Both the position numbers and the translations under genes were made by a program. Source: Streptomyces sp. HNM0574 (GTDB taxonomy: Bacteria; Actinomycetota; Actinomycetes; Streptomycetales; Streptomycetaceae). Taken from it: a DNA stretch of 64,000 nt. Below are positions 1 to 8,473 of this stretch, in pieces. The stretch covers positions 124,001 through 188,000 of the forward strand of contig NZ_JAASAH010000008.1 in NCBI RefSeq assembly GCF_012726235.1. The letters are read 5' to 3'. The notes beneath the pieces were generated by a model, which saw nothing but the letters and a program-made list of their open reading frames with translations, had not been told where the DNA came from and did no database searches. The stretch's first letter is position 1, and every line of letters begins with the position of its first letter.

Positions 1-1
1 C

Positions 2-30
2 CCCGCCCGCCCCGGACCGGGGCGGGCGGG
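2..30. terminator. GC-rich palindromic hairpin
   Basis: A perfect inverted repeat is centred on A16. The arm CCCGCCCGCCCC (from base 2) pairs with GGGGCGGGCGGG, leaving a small GGACC loop. There is no U tract, which is usual for actinobacterial terminators. It probably ends a transcript entering from the left of the window. The remaining bases up to the first gene show a C-rich simple-sequence stretch (about 66-86) and nothing else I can name. Confidence 0.6.
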
Positions 31-125
31 AGGCCGTACGACACGACCGTCCCACAACCTTGTGCCGCCCCCGCCCCCGCCCCCGCGCTAGAACTCCCGC
101 AAACCGATCGATGCGGGAGGTCGCA

Positions 126-2510
126 GTGGACGTGGGCCGGATACGGGTCTCCCGGAGAAGCGCGCTCGCGGCCGGCGCGGCGGGGATCGCGGGGGCGGGC
201 GGACTGGCGGGCGGGACGGCGAGCGCGGAGCCGCCACGGCACATCCGGGTGCGGGGGCTGCGCGAGCCCGTCGAGCTGATCGAGGACCGCTACGGCGTTC
301 CGCACCTCTACGCCCGCAACGAGGACGACGTCTTCCTCGCCCAGGGCTTCAACGCGGCCCGCGTCCGGCTCTTCCAGATCGACCTGTGGCGCCGCCGCGG
401 CCTGGGGCGCCTGTCCGAGGTGCTCGGCCCCGACTACGTCGCCCAGGACCGTGCCACCCGCCTGTTCCTGTACCGCGGCGACATGGCGGCCGAATGGGCG
501 CGCTACTCGCCGGACGCGCGGCGCATCGCGACCCGCTTCACCGCAGGGATCAACGCCTACGTCGACTGGTTGGACGCCCATCCGGACCGGCTGCCCGAGG
601 AGTTCGGCCTCCTCGGCTACCGTCCGGCCCGCTGGGAGCCCGAGGACGTGGTCCGCATCCGCAGCCACGGCCTGACCCGCAACCTCACCGGCGAGGTCGA
701 GCGCGCCCGCGTCGCCTGCGCCGCCGGGCCCGACGCCGACCTGGTCCGCCAGGGCCTGCAACCGGACCACAGGGTGACCGTGCCCGAGGGCTTCGACCCG
801 TGCGCCCTGCCCGAGGACGTGCTCGACGTCTTCGAACTGGCCACCCGGAACGTCGAGTTCACCGACGGCGCCATCCGCACCACCGCGCCCCGCGACCGCG
901 CCAACGAGGGCAGCAACAACTGGGTGGTCAGCGGCCGGCGCACCGCCACCGGGCGCCCCGTCCTGGCCAACGACCCGCACCGCGCCTACGCCGCACCGTC
1001 CCTGCGCTACCTCGCCCACCTGAGCGCCCCCGGGCTGGACGTCATCGGCGCGGGGGAACCCGCCCTGCCCGGCATCTCCATCGGCCACAACGGAACCGTC
1101 GCCTTCGGCCTGACGATCTTCCCCGTCGACCAGGAGGACCTGTACGTCTACGCACTGGACCCGGCCGACCCCCGCCGCTACCGCTACCGCGACGGCTGGG
1201 AGCGGATGACGGTGCTGCGCGAGCGCGTGCCGGTGGCGGGGGAGAAGGACCACACCGTCGAACTGGCCTTCACCCGGCACGGACCGGTGATCCGCACCGA
1301 CGAGCGGCGCGGCCTCGCGTACGCGGTGCGCACCGCGTGGCTGGAACCCGGCATGTCCCCCTACTTCGGCAGCGTCGCCTACATGCGGGCGCGCACCTTC
1401 CGCGAGTTCACCGAGGCGATGCGCAACTGGGGCGCCCCGACGGAGAACCAGATCTACGCCGACACCGCGGGCAACATCGGCTGGGTCCCCGGCGGCCTGG
1501 CCCCCCGACGCGCCGACTACGACGGCCTGCTCCCGGTGCCCGGCGACGGCCGCTACGAATGGGACGGATTCCACTCCGGCGACGACCTGCCGCGCAGCCT
1601 GAACCCCGCCGAGGGCTTCATCGCCACCGCCAACCAGTTCAACCTGCCACCCGAGTACCGCGACATGAGACTCGGCTACGAGTGGACCAACCCCTTCCGC
1701 CACCAGCGGATCACCGAGGTGCTCACGAAGCAGCACCGGCACACCGTCGCCGACTCACGGGCCCTCCAGAACGACCAACTCTCCATTCCGGCCCGCAGGT
1801 TGACCGCCCTGCTCACCGGCCTGGACAGCCGCGACCCCGGACTGCGGCGCGCACTGCGCCTGCTGCGCGGCTGGGACGCCGTCGAATCGGCCGACTCGGC
1901 GGCCGCCGCCCTCTTCGAGGTGTGGCTCTCCCAGCACCTCGGCCCCGGTTTCGTACGGGCCGCCGTGCCGAAGGCCGCCGGGATCATCAAGGACGCCGAC
2001 ACCCTCGTACTCCTCGGCGAACTGGAGAACCCCGGCCGCTGGCTCCCCGACGTCCCCGCCCGCGACCGCCTCCTGCTGGACACCCTGCGCACCGCCCACA
2101 CCCAACTGTCCGAACGCCTCGGCCGCGACGAATCCGCCTGGCAGTGGGGCAGGTTGCACCACACCCTCTTCGCCCACCCCGCCTCCGCGGCCCTCGACCA
2201 CGACGACCGCCTCCGCTTCGACGTCGGCCCCTTCCCCCGCGGCGGCTCCCCCGACACGGTCAACCAGTCCTCCTACCGCACCACCGACTACCGCCAGACC
2301 AACGGCCCCTCCTTCCGCATGATCCTCGACGTCGGCAACTGGGACTCCTCCCTCGCCATCAACACCCCCGGCCAGTCCGGCACCCCCACCGACCCCCACT
2401 ACCGAGACCTCGCCACCCCCTGGCGCAAGGGCGACTACTTCCCCCTCGCGTACACACGGGAAGCGGTGGAACGGGTGGCGGAACGGAGGGTGGTTCTGTG
2501 GCCGGGGTGA
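126..2510 (+). CDS. Penicillin acylase family (Ntn) amidohydrolase, Tat-exported
   Basis: This is a predicted 794-residue peptidase-S45-type N-terminal-nucleophile hydrolase. I chose the GTG at 126 because GGAGG lies at 116-120; an in-frame ATG at 111 is possible but would sit before that site. The N-terminus carries a twin-arginine signal (SRRSALAAG, residues 9-17) followed by a hydrophobic stretch ending in an Ala-X-Ala-like cleavage site, so export is expected. The segment EGSNNWVVSG places the expected autoprocessing serine at about residue 263, the future N-terminus of the beta subunit. Length and layout (alpha, spacer, beta) match the family, which cleaves amides such as acyl-homoserine lactones, beta-lactam side chains and lipopeptide acyl chains. 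The substrate cannot be read from sequence. A role in deacylating a lipopeptide made nearby is only a possibility. The gene is followed by 292 bp without a gene. Confidence 0.9.
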   Translation: MDVGRIRVSRRSALAAGAAGIAGAGGLAGGTASAEPPRHIRVRGLREPVELIEDRYGVPHLYARNEDDVFLAQGFNAARVRLFQIDLWRRRGLGRLSEVLGPDYVAQDRATRLFLYRGDMAAEWARYSPDARRIATRFTAGINAYVDWLDAHPDRLPEEFGLLGYRPARWEPEDVVRIRSHGLTRNLTGEVERARVACAAGPDADLVRQGLQPDHRVTVPEGFDPCALPEDVLDVFELATRNVEFTDGAIRTTAPRDRANEGSNNWVVSGRRTATGRPVLANDPHRAYAAPSLRYLAHLSAPGLDVIGAGEPALPGISIGHNGTVAFGLTIFPVDQEDLYVYALDPADPRRYRYRDGWERMTVLRERVPVAGEKDHTVELAFTRHGPVIRTDERRGLAYAVRTAWLEPGMSPYFGSVAYMRARTFREFTEAMRNWGAPTENQIYADTAGNIGWVPGGLAPRRADYDGLLPVPGDGRYEWDGFHSGDDLPRSLNPAEGFIATANQFNLPPEYRDMRLGYEWTNPFRHQRITEVLTKQHRHTVADSRALQNDQLSIPARRLTALLTGLDSRDPGLRRALRLLRGWDAVESADSAAAALFEVWLSQHLGPGFVRAAVPKAAGIIKDADTLVLLGELENPGRWLPDVPARDRLLLDTLRTAHTQLSERLGRDESAWQWGRLHHTLFAHPASAALDHDDRLRFDVGPFPRGGSPDTVNQSSYRTTDYRQTNGPSFRMILDVGNWDSSLAINTPGQSGTPTDPHYRDLATPWRKGDYFPLAYTREAVERVAERRVVLWPG

Positions 2511-2738
2511 GGTGGGGGCAACGGGCAGTGTGCGGTGAGATGTTGAAGACGGGAGTCGAGACACACGGGCGTGCGCCCCGTAGGTGACCGCCGTCCCCGG
2601 ACGGCTGCTTGAGCGCGCCCCGCGCTGCGCGGGCATTTCGCGCTGCCAACCCCTTTGCCCCACGCCTCCGGTGAGTACCGGAACACGCTGTCGGAGAGGG
2701 AAACGGGAAACAGCACCATTCGCCTTGTCCATCCGGTC

Positions 2739-2770
2739 GGGGGTGCCGCAGTCTTTCGTGCGGCACCCCC
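2739..2770. terminator. 12-bp perfect hairpin before the regulator gene
   Basis: GGGGGTGCCGCA pairs perfectly with TGCGGCACCCCC around an 8-base loop. It lies 228 bp after the hydrolase stop and ends only 32 bp before the regulator start at 2803. It can serve as a terminator for the upstream gene. If the promoter lies upstream of it, it would instead be a leader hairpin affecting the regulator. Confidence 0.55.
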
Positions 2771-2802
2771 GGTCACCTGGATGGACGGTTATGGAGGTTC
2801 CC

Positions 2803-4092
2803 GTGCCGCAGCCGTCCACCGTGTTCGGCGAGGAGTTGAGGAAGAGGCGTCTGGACGCCGGACTCAGCCTCACCGACCTGTCCTCGGCCGTTCACTACAG
2901 CAAGGCCCAGCTGAGCAAGGTCGAGCGGGGACTCAAGACTCCCGGCCGCGACCTCGCCCGGCTGTGCGACACCGCGCTGCGGGCCGACGGAGCACTGATC
3001 GCCCTGGTCGCCTCGTCTGCCGCCGAAGTGCCGGACGAGCCGGCTCCGGGCGGAATCCATGAGGAGGAGTGGACGATGCAGCTGTCACCCGACGGCCCGA
3101 GCCGGTTCCAGCCCGTGGGCAGGCGACAGGCCGTCGGCGCCGGCGCAGCCTCGCTGATCAGCTGGCGGACCGGCGGCCAGGGCCCGGTCTCACCGGCCGC
3201 GGGCGAGGGCATGCTGGTCGCCTCGCGGTCACTGTTCACGCACTACCGGCGCCTCGGCCAGAGCGTCGAACCCGGCTTCCTGCTGCCCGGACTGATCGCA
3301 CAGACGCACACTCTGCGGGAGCTGTCCGCGCACTCCGACTCCCGGACCCGCCAGGAACTGCTGGCCCTCGGCTCCCGGTACGCCGAGTACGTCGGCTGGC
3401 TGGTCCAGGAGACCGGGGACGAGGGCGCCGCGCTGTGGTGGACGCAGCGCGCCGTGGACCTCGCGGCGGCCGGAGGGGACCGGGCACTGTCCGGATACGC
3501 GCTGGTCCGCCGGGCGTTGGTCACGCTCTACCAGGACGACGCGGAACAGACCGTCGCCCTGGCACAGCGGGCGCAGAGCGGCACCCTCCCGCCACGCATC
3601 CGCGGACTCGCCGCGCAGCGCGAGGCCCAGGGACATGCGCTAGCCGGTGACCACCGGGCATGTCTGCGCGCCCTGGACCGGGCCAGGGCCCTGCTCGCCC
3701 GCCACGAGGCCGACGCCGACACGCCGGTCATCGGCAGCATGCACCTGCCCGACTCGGTCGGCATGGTCACCGGCTGGTGCCTCTTCGACCTCGGCCGGCC
3801 CCGGGAGGCGGCCGAGGAACTGAACCGGCAGCTCGTGCTCGTGTCCCCGGACGCGATGCGCACCCAGGTGCGGTACGGCATCCGCCGGGCACTCGCCCAC
3901 GCGGCCGACGGCGAGATCGACCACGCCTGCGCCCTGACGGAACCGCTGCTCGACGGGGTGGCCGCCGTACGGTCCGCGACGGTCACCATCGATCTCCGCC
4001 GGCTCACCCGCGTCCTGTCCCGCTACTCGGACCATCCCTCCGTGCGCCGCCTGGCGCCGCGGCTCGGCACCTTAACCCGCATTCCTTCCTGA
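2803..4092 (+). CDS. XRE-family regulator with TPR-like C-terminal region
   Basis: A 429-residue cytoplasmic regulator. Residues about 8-65 form a Cro/C1-type helix-turn-helix (FGEELRKRRLDAGLSLTDLS, then YSKAQLSKVERG). The rest is alpha-helical with repeated alanine-rich helix pairs (for example AALWWTQRAVDLAAAGG and REAAEELNRQL) that look like tetratricopeptide repeats, an architecture common in actinobacterial sensors. GTG at 2803 is preferred because GGAGG at 2793-2797 is well spaced; ATG at 2791 overlaps that ribosome site. The stop lies 14 bp before the TIR gene, so it probably leads that operon. The codon at 4072-4074 is TTA, seven codons before the stop, so full-length translation should need the bldA leucyl-tRNA. 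The ligand is unknown. Confidence 0.85.
   Translation: MPQPSTVFGEELRKRRLDAGLSLTDLSSAVHYSKAQLSKVERGLKTPGRDLARLCDTALRADGALIALVASSAAEVPDEPAPGGIHEEEWTMQLSPDGPSRFQPVGRRQAVGAGAASLISWRTGGQGPVSPAAGEGMLVASRSLFTHYRRLGQSVEPGFLLPGLIAQTHTLRELSAHSDSRTRQELLALGSRYAEYVGWLVQETGDEGAALWWTQRAVDLAAAGGDRALSGYALVRRALVTLYQDDAEQTVALAQRAQSGTLPPRIRGLAAQREAQGHALAGDHRACLRALDRARALLARHEADADTPVIGSMHLPDSVGMVTGWCLFDLGRPREAAEELNRQLVLVSPDAMRTQVRYGIRRALAHAADGEIDHACALTEPLLDGVAAVRSATVTIDLRRLTRVLSRYSDHPSVRRLAPRLGTLTRIPS
4072..4074 (+). promoter_or_regulatory. Rare TTA leucine codon (bldA-type control)
   Basis: An in-frame TTA sits near the end of the XRE-TPR regulator (Gly-Thr-Leu-Thr-Arg). In Streptomyces TTA is read only by the bldA tRNA and marks genes tied to development. 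Its position means a stalled ribosome would also stop just before the TIR start at 4107. Confidence 0.7.
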
Positions 4093-4106
4093 CGAGAGGA
4101 ACCCTC

Positions 4107-4865
4107 ATGGTCGACGTGTTCATCAACTACCGCACGGGAGACGGCGACAAGACCGCCGCTCTGATCGACACCGCGCTCTCCGCACGCTTCGGAAGCGAAC
4201 GTGCCTTCCGCGCCTCGAAGTCCATCCGGCCCGGCGACCCCTTCCCCGAGGACCTGCTGTCCGGTGTGCGCCGCAGCGCCCTCCTCCTGGCCGTCATCGG
4301 CCCGGACTGGACCAACTTCCGTGCCAAGCTGCGCGACCCGGGGGACTGGGTGCGCAAGGAGATCCTGGAGGCATTCGCCTGCGCCCTGCCGGTGATCCCT
4401 GTCCTGGAGGGCCGCAAGACCGAGCGCCTGTCCAAGGACGAACTGCCGGAGGAACTGGCGCGGTTGGCGGAGCTCCAGTCCGTCCGCCTGGACACGCAGA
4501 ACTGCGAGACCGACCTCAAACGCCTCGGCGACCTGGTGGCCGACATGGTCCCCGAGCTCCACGCCCTCGAACGGGACGGCGAACAGCCCGCGCCCGCACC
4601 GGACACCGTCAACAACACCGCCCACGGCACGAACGGCACCCTCGTGCAGGGCAGGGACTTCTCGGGCGACGTCGGCGGCACGGTCATCAAGGGCACGCAC
4701 GGGCCCGTGCACTCCGGCAACGGCGACATCTACCACCACTCCCGCCACGAAACGGGCCGCCGGCAGTTCTCCGGCGACGGCATGACGTACTACGAGGGCG
4801 ACCACCACGGTGACAACCGGCACCAGTTCGGCGGGTCGGGGCGGCGCGAGGACGACGACCGTTGA
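4107..4865 (+). CDS. TIR-domain protein with Gly/His-rich tail
   Basis: A 252-residue protein. Residues 1 to about 150 form a TIR domain: beta-A is VDVFINYRTGD, the BB-loop region contains SIRPGDPFPEDLL, and DWVRKEILEAF carries a glutamate in the position expected for the catalytic residue of NAD-cleaving TIRs. NADase activity is therefore plausible but untested. The tail, about residues 170-252, is low-complexity and rich in Gly, His, Asn and Asp, with the phrase GPVHSGNGD that recurs at the start of the next protein. ATG at 4107 follows GAGAGGA. The stop overlaps the TTG start of the NTPase (TTGA), so the two are translationally coupled. Known families place TIR domains with NTPases in antiphage and cell-suicide systems; the role here is inferred from that pattern. 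Confidence 0.85.
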   Translation: MVDVFINYRTGDGDKTAALIDTALSARFGSERAFRASKSIRPGDPFPEDLLSGVRRSALLLAVIGPDWTNFRAKLRDPGDWVRKEILEAFACALPVIPVLEGRKTERLSKDELPEELARLAELQSVRLDTQNCETDLKRLGDLVADMVPELHALERDGEQPAPAPDTVNNTAHGTNGTLVQGRDFSGDVGGTVIKGTHGPVHSGNGDIYHHSRHETGRRQFSGDGMTYYEGDHHGDNRHQFGGSGRREDDDR

Positions 4866-6854
4866 GCGAGCCACCCCGCACCCACATCGCGGGCCCCGGC
4901 GGCCCGGTGCACTCCGGCTACGGCGACCAGCACAACCACTTCACCATCGACACCTCGCTCCGTGACGCGGCCGGGCCCAGCCCCCGCCGCATCGCGGAGG
5001 ACCAACTGCGCTGGCTCCGGCAGCGCTTCGTCGACCCACAGGGTATGGGCCTCGCACGCCGGGTGCTGTCCGACACCGGCACCGTGATCCTGGACGGCCC
5101 TCCCGGCTGCGGCCGCACGGCCGCAGCCCGGGTCCTGCTGCACGAACTGCGCCGCAGGACCGGCATCTTCCGCGAATTGCGGCCGGGAGGAGGACGAGTC
5201 CGGCCTCACCGGCCCTGGCCTGGTCGGCGCCGGCGACCGGCTGCTCCTCGACCTGGCCGACGCCGGCGTCGCCCGGTGGCGGCAGACCCGCGAGGACCTG
5301 CCCGCACTCCGCCAGGCCGTACGCGACCAGCGGGCGCACCTGGTCGTCGTGATGCCCCGCGAGCAGGAACTGGAGCCCGAACTACGGGTCTACGGCGCAC
5401 AGATCGCGCGCCCGGACGGCCACGAGGTCTTCCGCCGCCACCTGCTGCTGCACGGAATCCCGCCGGAGGAGTACCTGCACTCCGCGCCGGTGCTCGACGA
5501 GTTCCTCGGCGAGCTGCCCGCCATGGAGGCGATCGCCGACTTCGCCGACCGCGTCCGGCGGGTCCGCGCGGCGGACCAGGAGGGCGGCCTGCCCGCCTGG
5601 TGCGAGCGCGCCCGTGACGCGCGGAAGGAGTGGCGCAAGGAGGCGGCGGCCCAGGTCGCCGCACTCCGCGAAGCGCCGCAACGGGCCCTGCTGTTCACCA
5701 CCGCGATGCTCCACGGCGCGCACGCCGACGTCGTCCATGACGCCACCGGGCTCCTGCTCCGCGCACTCGGGACACCCCAGGACGAGACCCCCTTGCTGGC
5801 CCGCAGGGACCTGGCCGAACGGCTGTCGGAGATCGACGCCTCGACGGGGCGCGACGGCCACGTCCGGTTCGACAGACCGGACTACGACACGGCGGTCCGC
5901 ACCCATTTCTGGGACCACATGCCCGACCTCAGGAACCGGTTGGGGAAGTGGGCCGCCCGCGCCCTGGAGCAGTCCGGCCCGTACCTCGCCCCGGAACTGC
6001 GCCGGGCGCTGGCGGAGCGGCTCGCCGACCAGTACCTGCGCACCGGCCGGCGGGACGGACTGGCCTCGCTCGCGGAGGAGTGGGCGGAACGGGGCTCCAG
6101 CCGGTCCGGTGTGGAGGCGGCCGTCCACGCGCTCACCCGCGGCCTCGAACACCGGTGGTACGGCGGGAGTTTCCGCCGGCTGCTCTACGACTGGTGCACC
6201 GACAAGCGGCTGACGCCGGAACTCGCCTACGTCCTCATCCGCGTCTGCACCGACAGCCTCGCGCCGACCCACCCCGACCAGGCCGTCGTCCGGCTGCACC
6301 ATCTGGCCCGCCGCGAACAGGGCTCCACCGCGGCGCAGGAGGCCCTGTGCGGGCTGGTGGAGACCAGCGGGCGGCTGCGCCGGCGCATGCTCGACCGGCT
6401 CACCCAGCCGGCCTCACCCGAGGCCGACACCCATCTGTTCCTGCGGATCTGCGACCCGCGGGCCCTCACCGACCCGGACTGCGCCACCCGCGCGCTGCTG
6501 GACGAGAAGGGCGTGCGGGACTGCGTGACCGCGGGCTGGGCGAGAGCACTCGGCGGGGTCCTGGAGCGTCCGCAGTGGCAGCCGTACGCCGAACGCTGGC
6601 TTCACTCGGCCTCGGCGGGCGGCCGCCACGGTGGCCTGCTGCTGGACCTGCTGGTCGACGCCGCCGGCCGGGACGGCACCAGGCTCGCCGAGCTGTACGC
6701 CGCCGCCCGCGCGGCGGAACCCACCAGCCCGCACGGCCGGAGACGCGGCGGCGAGACCACCGCCGTGCTGCTCCGGAAGATATCGGCGGCCCAGGGCCTG
6801 CGCCCGCCGGCCGCACCACCCCGACCCGAACCCTCCGTGGGGAGCACACCGTGA
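4862..6854 (+). pseudogene. P-loop NTPase of the TIR locus, frameshifted
   Basis: The TTG start at 4862 overlaps the TIR stop. The first frame gives a tag containing GPVHSGYGD, then a Walker A motif (DGPPGCGRT, about residues 79-87) and ends sensibly at GIFREL. Coherent coding then resumes one frame over with EEDESGLTG, a Walker-B-like DRLLLDL and a long helical C-terminal region to the TGA at 6852-6854. Removing one G from the GGG at 5185-5187 joins the frames as RELRPEEDESG and gives an uninterrupted protein of about 663 residues. The family looks like a STAND-type or AAA-like signalling ATPase with a helical-repeat sensor half, but I cannot name it precisely. As sequenced, the product would stop or misread soon after Walker A. 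A sequencing or assembly error in the homopolymer is as likely as a real mutation. Confidence 0.65.
5185..5187 (+). other. Probable one-base insertion site (frameshift)
   Basis: Upstream coding uses the frame of 4862 and downstream coding uses the next frame. The two meet at this GGG run, where deleting one base restores a continuous acidic loop before the Walker B strand. No slippery heptamer or pseudoknot typical of programmed frameshifting is obvious. Confidence 0.65.
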
Positions 6855-7942
6855 CATCCGGCTGCAAGACGACCACCGTCTTTCTCACCATCCTGTGCGG
6901 CCTGCTGCTGGCCATCCTCGGTCTGACCCAGGAATGGCCCCTGTGGGTCTGGCCCGTTCTGGTCGTTCTCCTCGCCGGCGCCCCCGCTGCGGCCTTCAGG
7001 ATCGCCGCGGCACGCCGCGGCGCCGTACCGGCGGTCTTCGAGGAGCAGTGGACCGCACCGCCCGTCGAACGCCGTGAGCACCAGGTCAGCCGCGTGGCGC
7101 TGCCCAGCCAGTGGGAGGACTACGACTTCCTCTTCTCCGCGACCGTGCGGTGGCACCCCGTCGCCGTCCCCGGTGACGACCTCGTGCTGAGCCCTTCGGG
7201 CCTCGCCGTCGACGCGGTGCTCGACCGGGCCCGGGCCATCACCGAGCAGCGGGGGCCCGACCGGGCCTCACTGGTGGAGCACGAGCTGAACGGGGCGCTC
7301 GGCAGGCTCTGTCCGGACCGGACGGGCAACCTCCAGGCCATGGCGGAGAACGTCACCCTCGTCCTCCGCGAGACCGACCAGGAGCGGCTGGAGAAGCTGG
7401 CCGAGGTGCGCAAGGACAAGGCGGTCTGGGAGCACCAGCGGAAGTACGAGCAGAGCAGGCGCGAGTACCTGGGCGACGACGTGCTCAAGGACACCGGCAG
7501 CGCCGTGGTCTGGTGGCTCGCCAAGAACGACGACCACATCGAGAAGACGGTGGGCGACCTCGGGCTGCTCGCCCAGCTCACGTCTGCCGCCAACGACACC
7601 GAAGTGCCACGGCGGCTCCGTGACCTGCTGCCCGAGCAGGCCGGCGAACGGCCCGTCGTGGAACCCCTGGAGGACTTCCCGGCTCCTTCCGAGGCGGAAC
7701 CGTCCGCGGCGGACCACTTCGGGGCCTTCCTCGAAAGCCTGGGCCTCACCGAGGGCGACGTGCGGCGGGGCCTCGTCGCTCAGCAGGTCGTGGACATCGT
7801 CAAGTCCCAGGACTGCGGGGACACCGCCGAGGAACTCCGTGACAGGTTTGACCCGCCCGTCGGCGACCTCACAGAGGACGAGGAGTCCCCGGACGCCGGA
7901 GACCCGCCGGACGACACCGGCGATGCGACGCCGCACGGCTGA
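6851..7942 (+). CDS. Two-helix membrane protein of the TIR/NTPase operon
   Basis: A 363-residue protein. The GTG start overlaps the NTPase stop (GTGA), so it is translationally coupled. Two hydrophobic helices near the N-terminus (about residues 8-26 and 31-52, separated by a short QEWP turn) form a hairpin that leaves both ends in the cytoplasm. Next come a beta-rich stretch (YDFLFSATVRWHPV), a long charged helical segment likely to form a coiled coil (about residues 155-220) and an acidic low-complexity tail. The overall order, membrane hairpin then beta domain then coiled coil, recalls SPFH/band-7 proteins, but I do not see enough to assign that family. Its place as last gene of the operon suggests it anchors or carries out the output of the TIR/NTPase pair at the membrane. 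Confidence 0.75.
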   Translation: MTSGCKTTTVFLTILCGLLLAILGLTQEWPLWVWPVLVVLLAGAPAAAFRIAAARRGAVPAVFEEQWTAPPVERREHQVSRVALPSQWEDYDFLFSATVRWHPVAVPGDDLVLSPSGLAVDAVLDRARAITEQRGPDRASLVEHELNGALGRLCPDRTGNLQAMAENVTLVLRETDQERLEKLAEVRKDKAVWEHQRKYEQSRREYLGDDVLKDTGSAVVWWLAKNDDHIEKTVGDLGLLAQLTSAANDTEVPRRLRDLLPEQAGERPVVEPLEDFPAPSEAEPSAADHFGAFLESLGLTEGDVRRGLVAQQVVDIVKSQDCGDTAEELRDRFDPPVGDLTEDEESPDAGDPPDDTGDATPHG

Positions 7943-7964
7943 CCGGTCAGGACCCCGGCCCCCG

Positions 7965-8453
7965 TCACCCCGCCCCTGGCTCCCCACCGTCCTGCGCGGA
8001 CGTGGACCCGGGTGCGGGGGAGGTCGCCGCGTACACGTACGACCGCTCCTCCACCCGTTCTCCGATGCGCCAGCCAGCCTCGGTGCGGGTGAGGGTGTCG
8101 TGGTACCAGAGGCCGCAGTAGAGGACGCCGGTGCTGCCGGGGGTGTGGTCGGTGGGGAGGGCCAGGGGGTTGTGGCACATGGTGCGGGCGGTGGCGGTGT
8201 TGCCGTGGAGGGTGATGGAGGTGTTGGCGATGAGGTGCTGGAAGGCGGGGAAGTCCGCGAGGGCGGAGGCGAGGAAGCGTTTGATCTCCGGGAGGCTTCC
8301 GCGTACGCCGCCCATGGCGGTGTAGTCGATGACCGCGTCGGGGGTGAACAGTTCGTCCAGGGCGTCCCATTGGCGGGTGTCGACGGCGTGGCTGTAGCGG
8401 ACCAGGAGGTCCTGGATCTCCATCCGGTCCGACATCTCCTGGAGCGACAGCAT
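7965..8453 (-). CDS. SnoaL-like / NTF2-fold protein
   Basis: A 162-residue protein with the NTF2-like cone fold typical of SnoaL_4 members: an opening helix (MEIQDLLVRYSHAVDTRQW), then DALDELFTPDAVIDYTAMGG and the later beta strands TATARTMCHNPLAL and GLWYHDTLTRTEAGWRIGER. Members include dehydratases, isomerases and ring-hydroxylating dioxygenase small subunits, so the reaction is not defined. ATG at 8453 follows an AAAGGAGA ribosome site. It converges on the membrane-protein gene with only 22 bp between stops, and it is 20 bp downstream of the DUF4015 gene, so the two may share a transcript. Confidence 0.85.
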   Translation of the reverse strand: MLSLQEMSDRMEIQDLLVRYSHAVDTRQWDALDELFTPDAVIDYTAMGGVRGSLPEIKRFLASALADFPAFQHLIANTSITLHGNTATARTMCHNPLALPTDHTPGSTGVLYCGLWYHDTLTRTEAGWRIGERVEERSYVYAATSPAPGSTSAQDGGEPGAG

Positions 8454-8473
8454 CGTGTCTCCTTTCGGGCGGG

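Noticed and set aside
60..110. TTG start at 60 for the acylase
   Set aside because: The extra residues are a C-rich simple-sequence translation (Arg-Pro repeats) with no ribosome site; the GTG at 126 has one and begins just before the Tat motif.
386..2587. Long plus-strand frame overlapping the acylase gene
   Set aside because: The protein is Arg/Pro/Gly-rich without domains and lies in another frame of a clear gene. It is a high-GC shadow, like many other long frames in the window.
5160..5350. Programmed -1/+1 frameshifting in the NTPase gene
   Set aside because: No slippery heptamer, Shine-Dalgarno-like stimulator or downstream pseudoknot is visible around the GGG run, so an indel or error is the simpler reading.
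7939..7950. Palindrome CTGACCGGTCAG between convergent genes
   Set aside because: It has no loop and is only six bases per arm, so it is unlikely to terminate transcription; it may be chance.
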